A stretch of DNA of 64,000 nucleotides from Hoylesella nanceiensis DSM 19126 = JCM 15639 (GCF_000379965.1 NZ_KB904327.1:682001-746000); one strand, 5' to 3'; shown: positions 47,154-57,682, counted from the stretch's first letter. Program-made: numbers and translations. The notes: generated by a model from the sequence alone, not told the origin.

Positions 47154-49466
47154 CTACTCGTACACCTCATCTATTCCAAACTCATCATATCCCTGTTCAC
47201 TATTATAACACGGGTCAAAATTAGCTGGAAGATCAAAAGTTGCATTAATATCATAGCCCAATGCCTTATCAGCATACACCTTTTTCATGAAGTAGGCCCA
47301 TATAGGTAGAGCCATAGTAGCACCTTGTCCCATTGAAGTTGAATCGAAGTGGATATCTCTATCATCTCCTCCTACCCAACAACCACTCACCAACTGCGGT
47401 GTAAAGCCAATGAACCATGCGTCTGAGTTTCTGTTTGTTGTACCAGTTTTTCCTCCGATTTCGTTCTTCAATCCGAACTTATAACGCAAGCGTCCAGCTG
47501 TACCTTCGTTCACTACTGCTTGTAAAAGGACAAGCATTTTATTAGCACTTTCTGCGTTAATTACCTCGTTCATGCGTGGTTGGAAGCGTGCAATGACGTT
47601 TCCTTGATTGTCTTCTATACGTGTTACGAATAGTGGAGAAATATGAATTCCATTATTAACGAAGGCTGTGTAAGCACTAACCATTTCACCAACAGAGGCC
47701 TCACAAGGACCTAAAGCTAAAGACATAGAAGGGTGAATATCAGGATTATCAATACCAAAGCTATGAAGTATGTCTACAAACTGATTGGGATTGAGTTTAC
47801 TCATCAAGTAAGCTGATATCCAGTTGTTACTCTGTGCGAGTCCCCACTTTAAGGTAACGAGCTGTCCATAACGGCTTTTACTACCATTTTTTGGCGTCCA
47901 TGGCTTACCTGCCACCATGTAAGTCTGTTGCACATTCATCACCTTATCACAAGGACTAAAACCATTTTCCATAGCCAAAGCATACAAGAAAGGTTTAATG
48001 GTCGAACCAATTTGGCGACGACCACCCATCACCATGTCATACATAAAGTGGTTATAATTCATTCCACCCACGTAAGCTTTCACCTGACCAGTTAATCCGT
48101 CCATACTCATAAAGCCTGTTCTTAAGAACGACTTCACGTAACGAATAGAGTCCATAGGCGTCATAACGGTATCGATGTCACCATGATAAGAGAATAAAGT
48201 CATATCGACTTTCGTTCTAAAGGATTGTTTGATCTCATCTTCAGATAAGCCTTTAGATTTCAGCACTCGATATCTTTCACTCTGAACCATAGCTCTATGC
48301 ATAATCTCTCGTACCTGTTTAGATGTAAGATTATCAGAGAAAGGAGCATTGCGCTTTGATTTATTAGCACGATTAAATGCTGGTTGCAAATTCTTGGCTA
48401 CTTGCGCAAACACCGCTTCTTCTGCATATTTCTGCATGCGGCTATCTATTGTGGTCATGATTTTCAGACCATCTGTATAGATGTTGTATGGTTTTCCATC
48501 ACGTTTAAAATTCTTATTACACCAACCATACAAGGGATCGTTATTCCAAGCGATTGAATCTATCACATATTGGCGTTTATTCCAAGCTGGATAATCATTC
48601 AAATCAGGACGTCGAGCCATCATATATTGTCTCAAGAACTCTCTGAAATAAGTCGCAATACCATCTTTATGGTCTACTCGATGGAAGTCTAACACAAGCT
48701 TTTCATCGCACAATTGATTGTATTCTGCAGTAGATAAATAACCCGCTTTTTGCATCTGCGACAACACAACATTGCGTCTATTCAAACATCTTTCGGGATA
48801 TCTTACAGGATTAAAGAGAGATGGATTCTTACACAAACCAATCAAAGTAGCAGCCTCAACCACCGACAATTCGTTTGGTTCCTTATTAAAATAGGTATTA
48901 GAAGCTGTCTTTATACCTACCGAGTTATGCAAGAAATCAAAGTAATTTAAATACAATGCAATGAGTTCCTCTTTGGTATAGTTACGCTCTAACTTCACAG
49001 CAATAACCCATTCGATAGGCTTTTGCAACAAACGTTCTAAGCTACTGTGTGCAACATCACTATACAACTGTTTTGCTAACTGCTGAGTTATGGTCGAACC
49101 ACCACCTGCATTCTCTTGTCCTAGTATTCCTCTCTTCACTATTGCTCGTCCAAGAGCATAGAAATCAATACCCGAATGTTCATAAAAACGGGCATCTTCA
49201 GTTGCTACTAGTGCTTTAACAAGATATGGAGACAAGTTAGAATAAGGCACACAGATACGGTTTTCTCTATTGAGATTCCATGTTCCCATAACCTTACCAT
49301 CTGCGGTATAAACCTGAGTTGCATATCTACTTATTGGATTTTGTAAATCTTCTAGGGGTGGCATGTAGCCAATCCAGCCAAACCAAATAGCTGTAAAGGC
49401 CAAAGATGTGACAAGAATTGATCCTACCAACAATGCCCATAATATACGTACAATTGCTTTTCGCAT
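47154..49466 (-). CDS. mrcA: Penicillin-binding protein 1A (transglycosylase/transpeptidase)
   Basis: A 770-residue class A PBP from the ATG at 49466. An upstream in-frame ATG at 49493 falls inside the -7 box. The N-terminal membrane anchor is at about 7-30. The GT51 domain has [20 protein letters not shown] and [15 protein letters not shown]. The transpeptidase has [15 protein letters not shown] (catalytic Ser of SxxK), an SNN-type motif and [18 protein letters not shown] (KTG). It polymerises and cross-links peptidoglycan in the periplasm. It is divergent from pyrB. Confidence 0.94.
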   Translation of the reverse strand: MRKAIVRILWALLVGSILVTSLAFTAIWFGWIGYMPPLEDLQNPISRYATQVYTADGKVMGTWNLNRENRICVPYSNLSPYLVKALVATEDARFYEHSGIDFYALGRAIVKRGILGQENAGGGSTITQQLAKQLYSDVAHSSLERLLQKPIEWVIAVKLERNYTKEELIALYLNYFDFLHNSVGIKTASNTYFNKEPNELSVVEAATLIGLCKNPSLFNPVRYPERCLNRRNVVLSQMQKAGYLSTAEYNQLCDEKLVLDFHRVDHKDGIATYFREFLRQYMMARRPDLNDYPAWNKRQYVIDSIAWNNDPLYGWCNKNFKRDGKPYNIYTDGLKIMTTIDSRMQKYAEEAVFAQVAKNLQPAFNRANKSKRNAPFSDNLTSKQVREIMHRAMVQSERYRVLKSKGLSEDEIKQSFRTKVDMTLFSYHGDIDTVMTPMDSIRYVKSFLRTGFMSMDGLTGQVKAYVGGMNYNHFMYDMVMGGRRQIGSTIKPFLYALAMENGFSPCDKVMNVQQTYMVAGKPWTPKNGSKSRYGQLVTLKWGLAQSNNWISAYLMSKLNPNQFVDILHSFGIDNPDIHPSMSLALGPCEASVGEMVSAYTAFVNNGIHISPLFVTRIEDNQGNVIARFQPRMNEVINAESANKMLVLLQAVVNEGTAGRLRYKFGLKNEIGGKTGTTNRNSDAWFIGFTPQLVSGCWVGGDDRDIHFDSTSMGQGATMALPIWAYFMKKVYADKALGYDINATFDLPANFDPCYNSEQGYDEFGIDEVYE

Positions 49467-49490
49467 GTTGTTTAATATAAAAAATATGTG

Positions 49491-49498
49491 CAAAAGTA
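49491..49498 (-). promoter_or_regulatory. -7 element for the PBP1A gene
   Basis: TACTTTTG on the minus strand fits TAnnTTTG; no TTTG lies at the -33 position. It is 25 bp from the ATG at 49466 and helps fix that start. Confidence 0.5.
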
Positions 49499-49584
49499 CA
49501 TATTTCTTTTCAAATAAAGATGCTATCCATAAAATTATGATTACCTTTAGTGCTCAAATAAATATCATCTATTCAAATCGTATT

Positions 49585-50532
49585 ATGGCAAAGAATGATT
49601 TTGTTACAATTGCAGATTTATCAAGAGATGAGATCCTTCATCTCATAGAATTAGCCTCTTTGTTCGAGAAACACCCAAACAGAGAGCTTTTAAAAGGTAA
49701 AATTGTTGCTACACTTTTCTATGAACCATCAACAAGAACACGCCTTAGTTTCGAAACAGCAGCCAACAGATTAGGCGGAAAGGTAATCGGTTTTTCTGAC
49801 GCTAAAGCTTCAAGTGTTGCCAAAGGAGAAACCCTTAAAGACACCATTCTTATGGTATCGAACTATGCCGATATCATTGTTATGCGTCACTTCCTAGAAG
49901 GTGCAGCACTATATGCAGCCGAAGTAGCTCCTGTTCCTATTGTGAATGCTGGCGATGGCTCGCACATGCATCCCTCACAGTGCCTTCTCGACCTCTACTC
50001 TATTTACAAAACGCAAGGCACTCTCGATAATCTCAACATCTATTTAGTAGGAGATTTGAAATATGGAAGAACGGTTCACTCGCTCATCACAGCCATGAAA
50101 CATTTCAACCCAACCTTTCATTTCATTGCTCCCAAAGAGCTTTCAATGCCTAACGAGTATAAGCTTTATTGCCAAAAGCATAACATTAAGTATTTTGAGT
50201 ACTACAATTTCGACGAAGATGTCATCGCCAATGCCGACATTATCTATATGACACGAGTTCAGAAGGAACGTTTCTCTGACCTCATGGAATATGAAAAGGT
50301 GAAAAACGTGTATATTCTTAAGAATGATATGCTTGGAAAAGCAAAAGAGAACATGAAGATTTTGCATCCACTTCCACGTGTAAACGAAATTGAATATGCG
50401 GTAGATGACAACCCTCATGCATATTACATTCAACAAGCTCAGAATGGTCTTTACGCACGAGAAGCTATCTTTGCCCATGTTTTGGGATACACTTTAGAAG
50501 ATATAAAAAATGACCCTACAATTCTTAAATAA
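49585..50532 (+). CDS. pyrB: Aspartate carbamoyltransferase catalytic subunit
   Basis: A 315-residue protein starting [18 protein letters not shown] at 49585. The open frame extends upstream to 49408, but that part overlaps the PBP gene and has no family match. [13 protein letters not shown] holds the carbamoyl-phosphate-binding [31 protein letters not shown] and [10 protein letters not shown] follow in the ATCase order. It catalyses the first committed step of pyrimidine synthesis. Its stop overlaps the pyrI start region. Confidence 0.97.
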   Translation: MAKNDFVTIADLSRDEILHLIELASLFEKHPNRELLKGKIVATLFYEPSTRTRLSFETAANRLGGKVIGFSDAKASSVAKGETLKDTILMVSNYADIIVMRHFLEGAALYAAEVAPVPIVNAGDGSHMHPSQCLLDLYSIYKTQGTLDNLNIYLVGDLKYGRTVHSLITAMKHFNPTFHFIAPKELSMPNEYKLYCQKHNIKYFEYYNFDEDVIANADIIYMTRVQKERFSDLMEYEKVKNVYILKNDMLGKAKENMKILHPLPRVNEIEYAVDDNPHAYYIQQAQNGLYAREAIFAHVLGYTLEDIKNDPTILK

Positions 50533-50537
50533 TGATT

Positions 50538-50990
50538 ATGAAAAAAGAACGACTTGTTGCCGCTATTGAAAACGGTACTGTTATCGACCATATTCCTGCC
50601 GAAAAAACTTATCAAGTGGTTAGTCTTCTAGGCTTAGAGCACACTCTTTCGCCTGTAACTATTGGCTACAACTATCCTTCGAGCAGATTAGGAACAAAAG
50701 GAATTGTAAAGATTTCAAATAAATTCTTTACCGATGAAGAAATCAACCGCTTATCGGTTATTGCACCAAAGATTATCCTTAACACCATTCACAACTTTGA
50801 AGTTACTCAAAAGAGAATGGTAGAAACACCTGATGTTCTACGTGGAATAATTAAATGTAACAATCCAAAGTGTATCACCAACAATGAACCAATGTCTACA
50901 ATATTCCACACTACTGGTGAAGATAAGCAGATTTTAAGATGCCATTATTGTGATATGGAACAAAATATCAATGAAGTTGAGTTGGTTTAA
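50538..50990 (+). CDS. pyrI: Aspartate carbamoyltransferase regulatory subunit
   Basis: A 150-residue protein beginning MKKERLVAAIENGTVIDHIP at 50538. An ATG at 50532, overlapping the pyrB stop, would add two residues. The nucleotide-binding allosteric domain is followed by a zinc domain with CNNPKC and, 20-odd residues on, CHYC, giving the four ligands. It carries feedback control of the ATCase holoenzyme. It forms a tight operon with pyrB and is followed by a strong terminator. Confidence 0.96.
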   Translation: MKKERLVAAIENGTVIDHIPAEKTYQVVSLLGLEHTLSPVTIGYNYPSSRLGTKGIVKISNKFFTDEEINRLSVIAPKIILNTIHNFEVTQKRMVETPDVLRGIIKCNNPKCITNNEPMSTIFHTTGEDKQILRCHYCDMEQNINEVELV

Positions 50991-51026
50991 ACAAACCTTC
51001 ACAAGGTTATTGTATTATAATATAAT

Positions 51027-51055
51027 AAGGAGAGACGTTGGTTCTCTCCTTTTTT
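51027..51055 (+). terminator. Terminator of pyrBI
   Basis: AAGGAGAGA (51027-51035) pairs with TCTCTCCTT (51043-51051) around a 7-nt loop, followed by a T-run to 51055. Confidence 0.88.
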
Positions 51056-51073
51056 AGGACCAGTATATAACAA

Positions 51074-51108
51074 AAAAGAGTTACTTCTATGTTAGAAATA
51101 ACTCTTTT
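51074..51108 (-). terminator. Bidirectional hairpin downstream of tRNA-Cys
   Basis: AAAAGAGTTA (51074-51083) pairs with TAACTCTTTT (51099-51108). After one mismatch TTCTA pairs with TAGAA around a 3-nt loop. It lies 7 bp past the tRNA 3' end. Confidence 0.82.
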
Positions 51109-51115
51109 AAAGGAG

Positions 51116-51186
51116 AGGCATCTAGCAGAGTCGAACTGCTCTACACGGTTTTGCAGACCGTTACCTAACCGATCGGCCAAGATGCC
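51116..51186 (-). tRNA. tRNA-Cys (anticodon GCA)
   Basis: Seventy-one nucleotides on the minus strand, 51186 to 51116. The acceptor stem GGCATCT (51186-51180) pairs with AGATGCC. The anticodon loop CTGCAAA has GCA at 51154-51152. The T arm contains GTTCGAC. Residue 73 is U, as usual for tRNA-Cys. CCA is not encoded. Confidence 0.95.
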
Positions 51187-51204
51187 ATATCTTTTATGCG
51201 AGTG

Positions 51205-51235
51205 CAAAGATATACTTTTTATCTGACTCTACAAA
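51205..51235 (-). promoter_or_regulatory. Promoter of tRNA-Cys
   Basis: TTTG (51235-51232), 19 bp and TATCTTTG (51212-51205) match the consensus exactly, about 20 bp before the mature tRNA 5' end. Confidence 0.82.
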
Positions 51236-51244
51236 ATTTTCGCT

Positions 51245-51433
51245 TCATTTTTTAACAGAACAACTACTTTTAGAGTGTTTTATTGCCTTTGCCTGCTCTA
51301 TTTTATTGTGCAAATCGCAGCCTGTACAACCTTCGCAACCTGTTTTTTTTCTTGTAAAACTCTTGTAAAGATGCACCACAACATAGCCTAACGCTATGGC
51401 AACAACTATAAAAACAATTACATATTGTATCAT
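51245..51433 (-). CDS. FeoB-associated Cys-rich membrane protein
   Basis: A 62-residue protein: one membrane helix (4-23), then a short basic stretch and GCEGCTGCDLHNKIEQ with clustered cysteines 33, 36 and 39, plus Cys58. This is the pattern of the small Cys-rich peptide often encoded beside feoB. Here no feoA or feoB is nearby; glyA is upstream and tRNA-Cys downstream. The role is not known; iron handling near the inner membrane is inferred from the family name only. Confidence 0.82.
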   Translation of the reverse strand: MIQYVIVFIVVAIALGYVVVHLYKSFTRKKTGCEGCTGCDLHNKIEQAKAIKHSKSSCSVKK

Positions 51434-51498
51434 ATAAAAGAAATATAGGGGCTGTAAAACCGCCCCTATACCATATCTATTATTATGCGATTTCTATA

Positions 51499-52779
51499 TT
51501 AATAAGCGAATAAAGGATAATCTTTCATTGTAGCATTAACCTTTTCTCTCACCATCTTAATCACTCTTTCGTCTTCAGGATTATTCAATACTTGCTCAAT
51601 TAATTCAGCAATAAGCACCATTAAATCCTCTTTTGCACCACGTGTTGTGATAGCTGGAGTACCTAAACGAATTCCCGATGTTTGGAAAGCAGAACGAGAA
51701 TCGAATGGAACCATATTCTTATTAGCAGTGATATCAGCCTCAACAAGTGCCTTTTCTGCTACCTTTCCTGTTAAATCAGGATATTTAGAACGAAGATCAA
51801 CCAACATAGAGTGGTTATCTGTACCACCACTTATGATACCAAATCCACGTCCAATAAGCTCATCAGCTAATACCTTTGCATTCTTTTTCACTTGCAAAGC
51901 ATATTCTTTCCATGATGGTTGAAGGTTCTCATAGAATCCAACAGCCTTAGCACCGATAACGTGTTCAAGTGGTCCACCTTGTATTCCAGGGAATACAGAC
52001 GAGTTAATGATTTGGCTCATCATCTTCACTTCACCCTTAGGAGTAGTTAATCCCCAAGGATTCTCAAAGTCTTTACCCATCAAAATAACACCTCCACGTG
52101 GTCCACGCAGTGTCTTATGAGTTGTTGAAGTTACGATGTGTGCATATTGAACAGGATTATCTAGCAAACCTGCAGCAATTAAACCAGCTGGGTGAGCCAT
52201 ATCTACTACAAGGATTGCACCTACTGCATCGGCAATCTCACGCATGCGTTTGTAATCCCATTCACGACTATAAGCCGAACCACCACCTATAATTAACTTT
52301 GGTTTATGTTGATGAGCAAGACGCTCCATTTCATCATAATCAACACGTCCAGTTTCTTCATTTACATTATAACCAATAGGATTATAAAGCAAACCAGATG
52401 TGTTTACAGCACTTCCGTGGCTCAAGTGACCTCCATGTGCAAGGTTTAAACCCATAAAGGTGTCACCTGGTTTAAGAACAGAAAGGAACACTGCTTGGTT
52501 AGCTTGCGCTCCTGAGTGAGGTTGAACATTAGCAAACTCGGCACCAAAAAGTTGTTTAACTCGTTCAATTGCAAGTGTTTCAACTTGGTCTACTACTTCA
52601 CAACCACCATAATAACGGCGTCCTGGTAGTCCTTCGGCATACTTATTAGTTAAATAAGAGCCCATTGCTGCCATCACTTCGTCACTAACAAAGTTTTCTG
52701 AAGCAATAAGTTCAACTCCTTTTAATTGTCTTTGATGCTCTAATTTGATAAGATCGAAAATCTGATTATCTCTTTCCAT
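51499..52779 (-). CDS. glyA: Serine hydroxymethyltransferase
   Basis: A 426-residue PLP enzyme. [10 protein letters not shown] is at about 22-31, [18 protein letters not shown] at 47-64 and [11 protein letters not shown] around 120. The PLP lysine is in [15 protein letters not shown] (about 221-235). The C-terminal [13 protein letters not shown] is present. It interconverts serine and glycine with tetrahydrofolate. A -7 box TACATTTG lies at 52835-52828. It is 65 bp upstream of the Cys-rich peptide gene. Confidence 0.97.
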   Translation of the reverse strand: MERDNQIFDLIKLEHQRQLKGVELIASENFVSDEVMAAMGSYLTNKYAEGLPGRRYYGGCEVVDQVETLAIERVKQLFGAEFANVQPHSGAQANQAVFLSVLKPGDTFMGLNLAHGGHLSHGSAVNTSGLLYNPIGYNVNEETGRVDYDEMERLAHQHKPKLIIGGGSAYSREWDYKRMREIADAVGAILVVDMAHPAGLIAAGLLDNPVQYAHIVTSTTHKTLRGPRGGVILMGKDFENPWGLTTPKGEVKMMSQIINSSVFPGIQGGPLEHVIGAKAVGFYENLQPSWKEYALQVKKNAKVLADELIGRGFGIISGGTDNHSMLVDLRSKYPDLTGKVAEKALVEADITANKNMVPFDSRSAFQTSGIRLGTPAITTRGAKEDLMVLIAELIEQVLNNPEDERVIKMVREKVNATMKDYPLFAY

Positions 52780-52881
52780 TGTGCTGATATATTAAAATAA
52801 GACTGATAATTCATTTGAATTACGTTGCAAATGTAATCAAAAAAAGTGAGAATTATGCCACTTCAACTTTTAATTTCTCTA

Positions 52882-54177
52882 TTATATTTTTATAGGGATA
52901 GCCAAAATAAACTCCGTTAAATCGGCTTTGGTTGCATGAGCCTTTACTTGTGCACCAAGAGTGAGGTTCTTTAACTTATTGAAAGTGTAGTAAATACCCA
53001 CATGTTCGTAGTAGGGTTTCTCTATAATTGAGGCATTTTCTCCCATTGCTCGATAGAGATAATAGCCCAATGCTACAGACAATGAGAGATTATTATAGAA
53101 AACTTGATGCTTTGCTGCTATACCAACCGACCATCGACTATGCTTCATTGCTATGCCATGACTTTGATCTAACTCTCTCACTCTATTGGCATAAGTACCA
53201 TAAAATACATCAACTCCCACTCCAGAAGCCCATCTTTGCGCATAACGATACATCAAATCGCTACGAAACGAACAAGCTGTATAAAACTTAAAGTTTCCTG
53301 TTCGATATTCAGGGTCAGTGGGTTGTGTTCCGAATTGTGTTCTCTGCCATTCTTCATTAAGTGTCTTTCCACCTAAGCCAAAGGTAAACTGAGTGTAGAA
53401 ATAGGGCTTAAAACGCTTTTGAATGGTATCTTTTGAATGATTGAGAATGACTTTTCGCTCGGGAGAATACACTAATCCGAGCATTGGACCGAAATAGTTT
53501 GCGCCCTTATTAGGGCGATTAAGTGCGCCATTACTATGGTGAAAGAAATCCAAGCCTGCTCTTATTCCCCATTTATCATCAAGATAATAGGTTGCTTTTA
53601 GAGCCGAGCCAAAATAGATAAGCAAGTGAGAACCAATAAATTCATTATCTGCATTGGTTAGTTTGTCGTATTTTTTTAGTGCATAAGCCACTCCAAAATT
53701 CAACTGATAAGCAAAATCCCAATGCTTTGTTCGATAAATAGGACGATAGAAAAAGCCATAAACACTGGCTATACTACCTAACTTTGAGTGGTAATTCACA
53801 GGCTCTAACAATCCCCAGTCGCTATCTTTTTCACGGTGCATGGTTACATTCGACATCGTATAGCGCATGGCAACACCCAGTGTTGGATAGTTATAATCAC
53901 TCGAATAGCTATTGCTATCTTTAGGAAGTGCGGTATAATGATAAGCCATTTCGACAGACATGGTATTGCGCTTTTTTAGCCATTTGCGCACATACTCATC
54001 TAAAACCAATACTTTTGCAGGTTCTACCGACACCGAAAAGCCATGATTAGAAGCCACACTATCTTTATTTTCCGCTTTTAAATATAAAGGAATTACGAAG
54101 AGAGATATACATAATAATAGAACAAGTTGATATCTCTTACGACATAACGGGAAATAAAGGAGTGAGCTATTCATCAT
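52882..54177 (-). CDS. PagL-like lipid A deacylase (acyloxyacyl hydrolase family)
   Basis: A 431-residue outer-membrane barrel candidate with a long signal region (about 15-36) ending LKAEN. The PagL marker FFHHSNGALNRPNKGANYFG (211-230) holds the catalytic His-x-Ser-Asn group (His213/214, Ser215, Asn216). PagL removes the 3-O-linked acyl chain of lipid A. This form is more than twice the length of proteobacterial PagL, as is usual in Bacteroidota, with extra strands at both ends. The substrate is inferred. Confidence 0.76.
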   Translation of the reverse strand: MMNSSLLYFPLCRKRYQLVLLLCISLFVIPLYLKAENKDSVASNHGFSVSVEPAKVLVLDEYVRKWLKKRNTMSVEMAYHYTALPKDSNSYSSDYNYPTLGVAMRYTMSNVTMHREKDSDWGLLEPVNYHSKLGSIASVYGFFYRPIYRTKHWDFAYQLNFGVAYALKKYDKLTNADNEFIGSHLLIYFGSALKATYYLDDKWGIRAGLDFFHHSNGALNRPNKGANYFGPMLGLVYSPERKVILNHSKDTIQKRFKPYFYTQFTFGLGGKTLNEEWQRTQFGTQPTDPEYRTGNFKFYTACSFRSDLMYRYAQRWASGVGVDVFYGTYANRVRELDQSHGIAMKHSRWSVGIAAKHQVFYNNLSLSVALGYYLYRAMGENASIIEKPYYEHVGIYYTFNKLKNLTLGAQVKAHATKADLTEFILAIPIKI

Positions 54178-54194
54178 ACTTTTGAAATCAAATA

Positions 54195-55568
54195 CTAAGA
54201 TGTGGTGGTGTTATGGTGCATATTTTGAGTTTGAATGTCCATTTCTTTAAAGGTCATTCGCACCACTGGAACTGATATTAAGAATGCCAACAGGTCGCTA
54301 ATAGCCTGACACATCTCTACTCCTTGTAGCTGAAAGAGACGTGGAAGAATTAATATCAAAGGAATAAAGAACAATCCACTTCGTGCAGACGCCAACAAAT
54401 TAGCTCTCCACGGCTTACGAATTGTTTGTAAAAGCATATTACTAACAATAGTAAAACTTAAAAGGGGCAACACCGAAAGCTGCCATTTCAATGCCTCACA
54501 CCCTATTGCAACCACTTCAGCATCACGTCTAAACAGGTCTATAATCTCAACAGGAAAACACCAACCTGCACACGACAATAATAAAAGGAAGATGAAACAA
54601 ACTTTCATCGAGAACCAAAACCCTTGTTTTACTCGTTGATATTGTTGTGCTCCATAGTTGAAACCACAGAAAGGTTGAAAGCCTTGTCCAAAGCCAATAA
54701 CGGCTGCAAGTACCATCATTGTACATCTACTTACAATAGACATTGCTGCAATTGCAACGTCTCCATACGCACTTGCGGCAGTATTGAGTAATATCATTGC
54801 AATACAAGCCAAGCCTTGACGTGACAAAGAGGGTGTTCCTCCTGCAATAATTTCTTTAAAGAGGGCTACTTTGGGGGTAAAATTGCGCCACGAGTATCTT
54901 ATATTTCCCCCTAAATAGGTCATTCTTAATAAGATAAGGAAACTAACAAACTGACCTATTACTGTTGCAAGTGCAGCACCTGCAACGCCCATATCAAAAA
55001 CAAAAATAAACAAAGGATCGAGCAACACATTCACTATTGCGCCTGAAAGAATGCCCCATAAAGCCAAACGTGCATTGCCCTGAAAACGCATTTGGTTGTT
55101 CATTGTTAACGAAGAGGTGAAGAAAGGCGTTCCAAGTAACGATATTCCAAGATATTGTTCGGTGTAAGGTAGAATGGTTGGAGTACTTCCTAACCACAAA
55201 GACAGGGGTGTTATGCACGCTTCTCCAATCAAAAGAACAGCTATACCCAATGTAAATGAGAGGAAAAAGCCCGTAGATGCCATACGTTGTGCATTATCAT
55301 GGCGTTGCGCTCCCAATTCTCTTGAGATATAATTTCCTGATCCATGCCCAAAGAAAAAGCCTATTGCCTGCACAAAAAACATAACAGAAAACACTACACC
55401 CACAGCTGCTGTGGCTTGAGTGCTGAGCTTTCCGACAAAGAAAGTATCGGCAATATTATAAAATCCTGTTATGAGCATAATCACAATAGAGGGCAATGCC
55501 ATCTTGATTATTGCACGAGAAACAGGTGCTTGCGTTAATAACTGATAGTTGTTACTTTCTTTTTTCAA
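54195..55568 (-). CDS. MATE family efflux transporter
   Basis: A 457-residue protein with 12 membrane helices. The N-terminal half has LPSIVIMLITGFYNIADTFF (29-48) and the conserved GHGSGNYISRELG. The second half repeats the fold, with GFGQGFQPFCGFNYGAQQY (about 291-309). MATE proteins export drugs or metabolites using sodium or proton gradients. It starts 121 bp after the SIMPL gene and is 17 bp from the PagL-like gene, with which it may be co-transcribed. Confidence 0.9.
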   Translation of the reverse strand: MKKESNNYQLLTQAPVSRAIIKMALPSIVIMLITGFYNIADTFFVGKLSTQATAAVGVVFSVMFFVQAIGFFFGHGSGNYISRELGAQRHDNAQRMASTGFFLSFTLGIAVLLIGEACITPLSLWLGSTPTILPYTEQYLGISLLGTPFFTSSLTMNNQMRFQGNARLALWGILSGAIVNVLLDPLFIFVFDMGVAGAALATVIGQFVSFLILLRMTYLGGNIRYSWRNFTPKVALFKEIIAGGTPSLSRQGLACIAMILLNTAASAYGDVAIAAMSIVSRCTMMVLAAVIGFGQGFQPFCGFNYGAQQYQRVKQGFWFSMKVCFIFLLLLSCAGWCFPVEIIDLFRRDAEVVAIGCEALKWQLSVLPLLSFTIVSNMLLQTIRKPWRANLLASARSGLFFIPLILILPRLFQLQGVEMCQAISDLLAFLISVPVVRMTFKEMDIQTQNMHHNTTTS

Positions 55569-55590
55569 TGGTGCTAAAATCTTATCATAT

Positions 55591-55628
55591 AATAAGGCGA
55601 ACCCAACTAAGTGGTATTTCGCCTTATT
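55591..55628 (-). terminator. Hairpin downstream of the SIMPL gene
   Basis: AATAAGGCGAA (55591-55601) and TTCGCCTTATT (55618-55628) form a perfect 11-bp stem with a 16-nt loop. It lies between the SIMPL stop and the MATE start. Confidence 0.65.
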
Positions 55629-55689
55629 TTATATTTCCATATTAATCTTTTATCTTACTTAAAAGATGTTGTTTAGTCTTTTATTTCTC

Positions 55690-56406
55690 TTAATCTTTAA
55701 GTGAATAAGTGATGGTTGTAACCACTCTTACCTTCTTTATTTCTGGTGTATTCTCATCTCTGTCTTCGATTGAGAATTGACCTTGGTCAGCAGAAACAAT
55801 CTTATTCAACTTACTCTTACTATTCTTTGCAAACTGATCTGCAGCCAATTGCGCATTAGCAATAGCCTCCTCGAGCATTTTGGGCTTCATATCTTTGAAA
55901 GAAATATACTCGTATGAGATACTATTTTCATAATCATCGCTAAGTACTGCAATTCCTTCTTGAAGCAATTTACCACGTGCTTTCAAAGCTGCTTGAACCA
56001 CTTTTACATTGCGAGAGATAACTGTTACAACCGAAGTCATATTATATCTATTTACAATTCGAGATGGATCGTAAGCATCTACCACATTATCATCTACCTT
56101 TGGAGCATTGATAGTGATTTCATTTTCTTTTATTCCATGTTGCATAAGGAATTGCTTAATCTTTTGTTGTGTACGTTCTACCCTCTCATAAAGATCACTT
56201 AAATCGTTTCCTGCATCCTTTGTTACAATGGGCCAAGTCACTTTATCTGCCTCAACTTCACGTTCAGAAAGTCCCTTAACGGTTACTCTTCTATCACGAT
56301 TTGTAAAATTGTCGATGCCAGCTTTTAAGCTCAAGCCCAAGACAATAATAGCAATTGCAAGTATTGCAGGCCCTGCAACACCTAAAATTAAACGCTGTCT
56401 GTTCAT
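55690..56406 (-). CDS. SIMPL-domain (DUF541) protein
   Basis: A 238-residue protein with one N-terminal membrane segment (about 8-27) and a periplasmic body. VTVKGLSEREVEADKVTW (41-58) is the SIMPL domain start. The YNMTSVVTVISRNVKVVQAAL and ANAQLAADQFAKNSKSKL segments complete it. SIMPL proteins are widespread periplasmic proteins of poorly defined function. It lies 54 bp downstream of the wecB paralogue and may share its transcript. Confidence 0.85.
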   Translation of the reverse strand: MNRQRLILGVAGPAILAIAIIVLGLSLKAGIDNFTNRDRRVTVKGLSEREVEADKVTWPIVTKDAGNDLSDLYERVERTQQKIKQFLMQHGIKENEITINAPKVDDNVVDAYDPSRIVNRYNMTSVVTVISRNVKVVQAALKARGKLLQEGIAVLSDDYENSISYEYISFKDMKPKMLEEAIANAQLAADQFAKNSKSKLNKIVSADQGQFSIEDRDENTPEIKKVRVVTTITYSLKD

Positions 56407-56460
56407 AATTTTCTACTTAATTAATTGGTTAACTATTCTGTTTTTCTATGTATATACACT

Positions 56461-57558
56461 TTAGGCAGTGGTTAAAAGAATACGAACGATGCGATCGGCA
56501 CTACGTCCGTCCCATCGATCAGGAATACCACTGTGTTTCCATTTATCGCTAACCATATCGTTTAGATATTGGTTTAATAATTCTACATCATCACCCACAA
56601 GGACGTTTGTACCCACTTTCACGGTTTCGATGTGTTCGGTATAGCTGTTAAGAGTGATACAAGGAACACCATTAAAGGTTGCTTCTTCTGCCACATTACC
56701 TGAGTCTGTAATCACACCACACGCATTTTTTGCCAAGAAAGCAAATGAAAGATAAGACAAAGGCTCAACAACTCGAATAGAATCAGCGCATGAATGTTCG
56801 CTAATCCATTTGTTTACAACCTTTGCAGCATCGTCTCTGAGAGGAGCAATGACTGTCTTCTTATCTGCAACTTTCAACAAAGCAGTTAGTACTTCGTCTA
56901 CTTTCTTCTCGTCTTTGATAAGCGCTTTGCGGTTAAGAGTGAATAAAAGATAGTTCTTTTCTTTCAAATTCAATTCTTCTAAAAGATGAGATGTAGATGT
57001 TCTTGTGTGATTAAAGCGAAGAGTGTCCATCAAAATATTACCTACCATGTAGATATTTGATGAGTCTACTCCCTCTTTAATAGCAACACTATTACCGCCA
57101 ATACCAGCTGTAAACAAGTAATCGCTCAAACCATCGATAACCAATCGGTTGATTTCCTTAGGCATATTGATATCGAAACTGCGTGTTCCTGCAACCAAAT
57201 GTGCAAGTTTAATGCCTTGTTTTTTGGTGACAATTGCAGCAGCAAGTGTTGAAGCAAGGTCGTCAACAACAATCACTACATCGGTTTTATGCTGTGTTAA
57301 ATAAGTTTCGAAAGCAGACATTACACGGCCTGTAAGCTCATTTAAGTTCTCACAAACAACATCAAGATACACGTTGGGCTGTTCTATTTGAAGGTCATCA
57401 AATAGAGTTGGCTCTAAAGTTTCATCGCTTTTAGAACCTGTGTATACTAATTCGAAAGCTACTTGCTCTCCGTTTTCCTGGAATCTCTTTATAGAATGAA
57501 TGATAGGTGCTACCTTTATAAAATTAGGACGAGCGCCTGCCACAATGCAAATATTCAT
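56461..57558 (-). CDS. UDP-N-acetylglucosamine 2-epimerase family protein (second copy)
   Basis: A 365-residue member of the WecB fold: ICIVAGARPNFIKVAPIIHS at the N-terminus (AGARPN in place of FGTRPE), VVIVVDDLASTLAAA where HGDT is usual, and the C-terminal DSGNVAEEATFNGVPCITL with a shortened tail. The replaced HGDT motif and other changes suggest a different activity or substrate from the wecB at 13774. It is isolated from glycosyltransferases. It has a promoter with one mismatch. Confidence 0.8.
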   Translation of the reverse strand: MNICIVAGARPNFIKVAPIIHSIKRFQENGEQVAFELVYTGSKSDETLEPTLFDDLQIEQPNVYLDVVCENLNELTGRVMSAFETYLTQHKTDVVIVVDDLASTLAAAIVTKKQGIKLAHLVAGTRSFDINMPKEINRLVIDGLSDYLFTAGIGGNSVAIKEGVDSSNIYMVGNILMDTLRFNHTRTSTSHLLEELNLKEKNYLLFTLNRKALIKDEKKVDEVLTALLKVADKKTVIAPLRDDAAKVVNKWISEHSCADSIRVVEPLSYLSFAFLAKNACGVITDSGNVAEEATFNGVPCITLNSYTEHIETVKVGTNVLVGDDVELLNQYLNDMVSDKWKHSGIPDRWDGRSADRIVRILLTTA

Positions 57559-57591
57559 CTTTTATTCTTTTATTGTATTTCGATATACAGG

Positions 57592-57622
57592 CAAAGTAAC
57601 AAAAATAAATTGAAACTTCAAA
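57592..57622 (-). promoter_or_regulatory. Promoter of the second wecB-like gene
   Basis: TTTG (57622-57619), 19 bp and TTACTTTG (57599-57592) on the minus strand, one mismatch in the -7 box. The start codon is at 57558. Confidence 0.65.
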
Positions 57623-57682
57623 ACTTTTAAGTTGATGTTTTTTATTTATCACATCAAATTTTGATGCGCCTTAAATAAGATG

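Noticed and set aside
49408-49584. N-terminal extension of pyrB
   Set aside because: It would overlap the PBP1A gene and its -7 box, and the pyrB family start is at 49585.
51007-51207. 66-codon minus-strand frame
   Set aside because: It overlaps tRNA-Cys and its terminator; this is RNA gene sequence, not coding.
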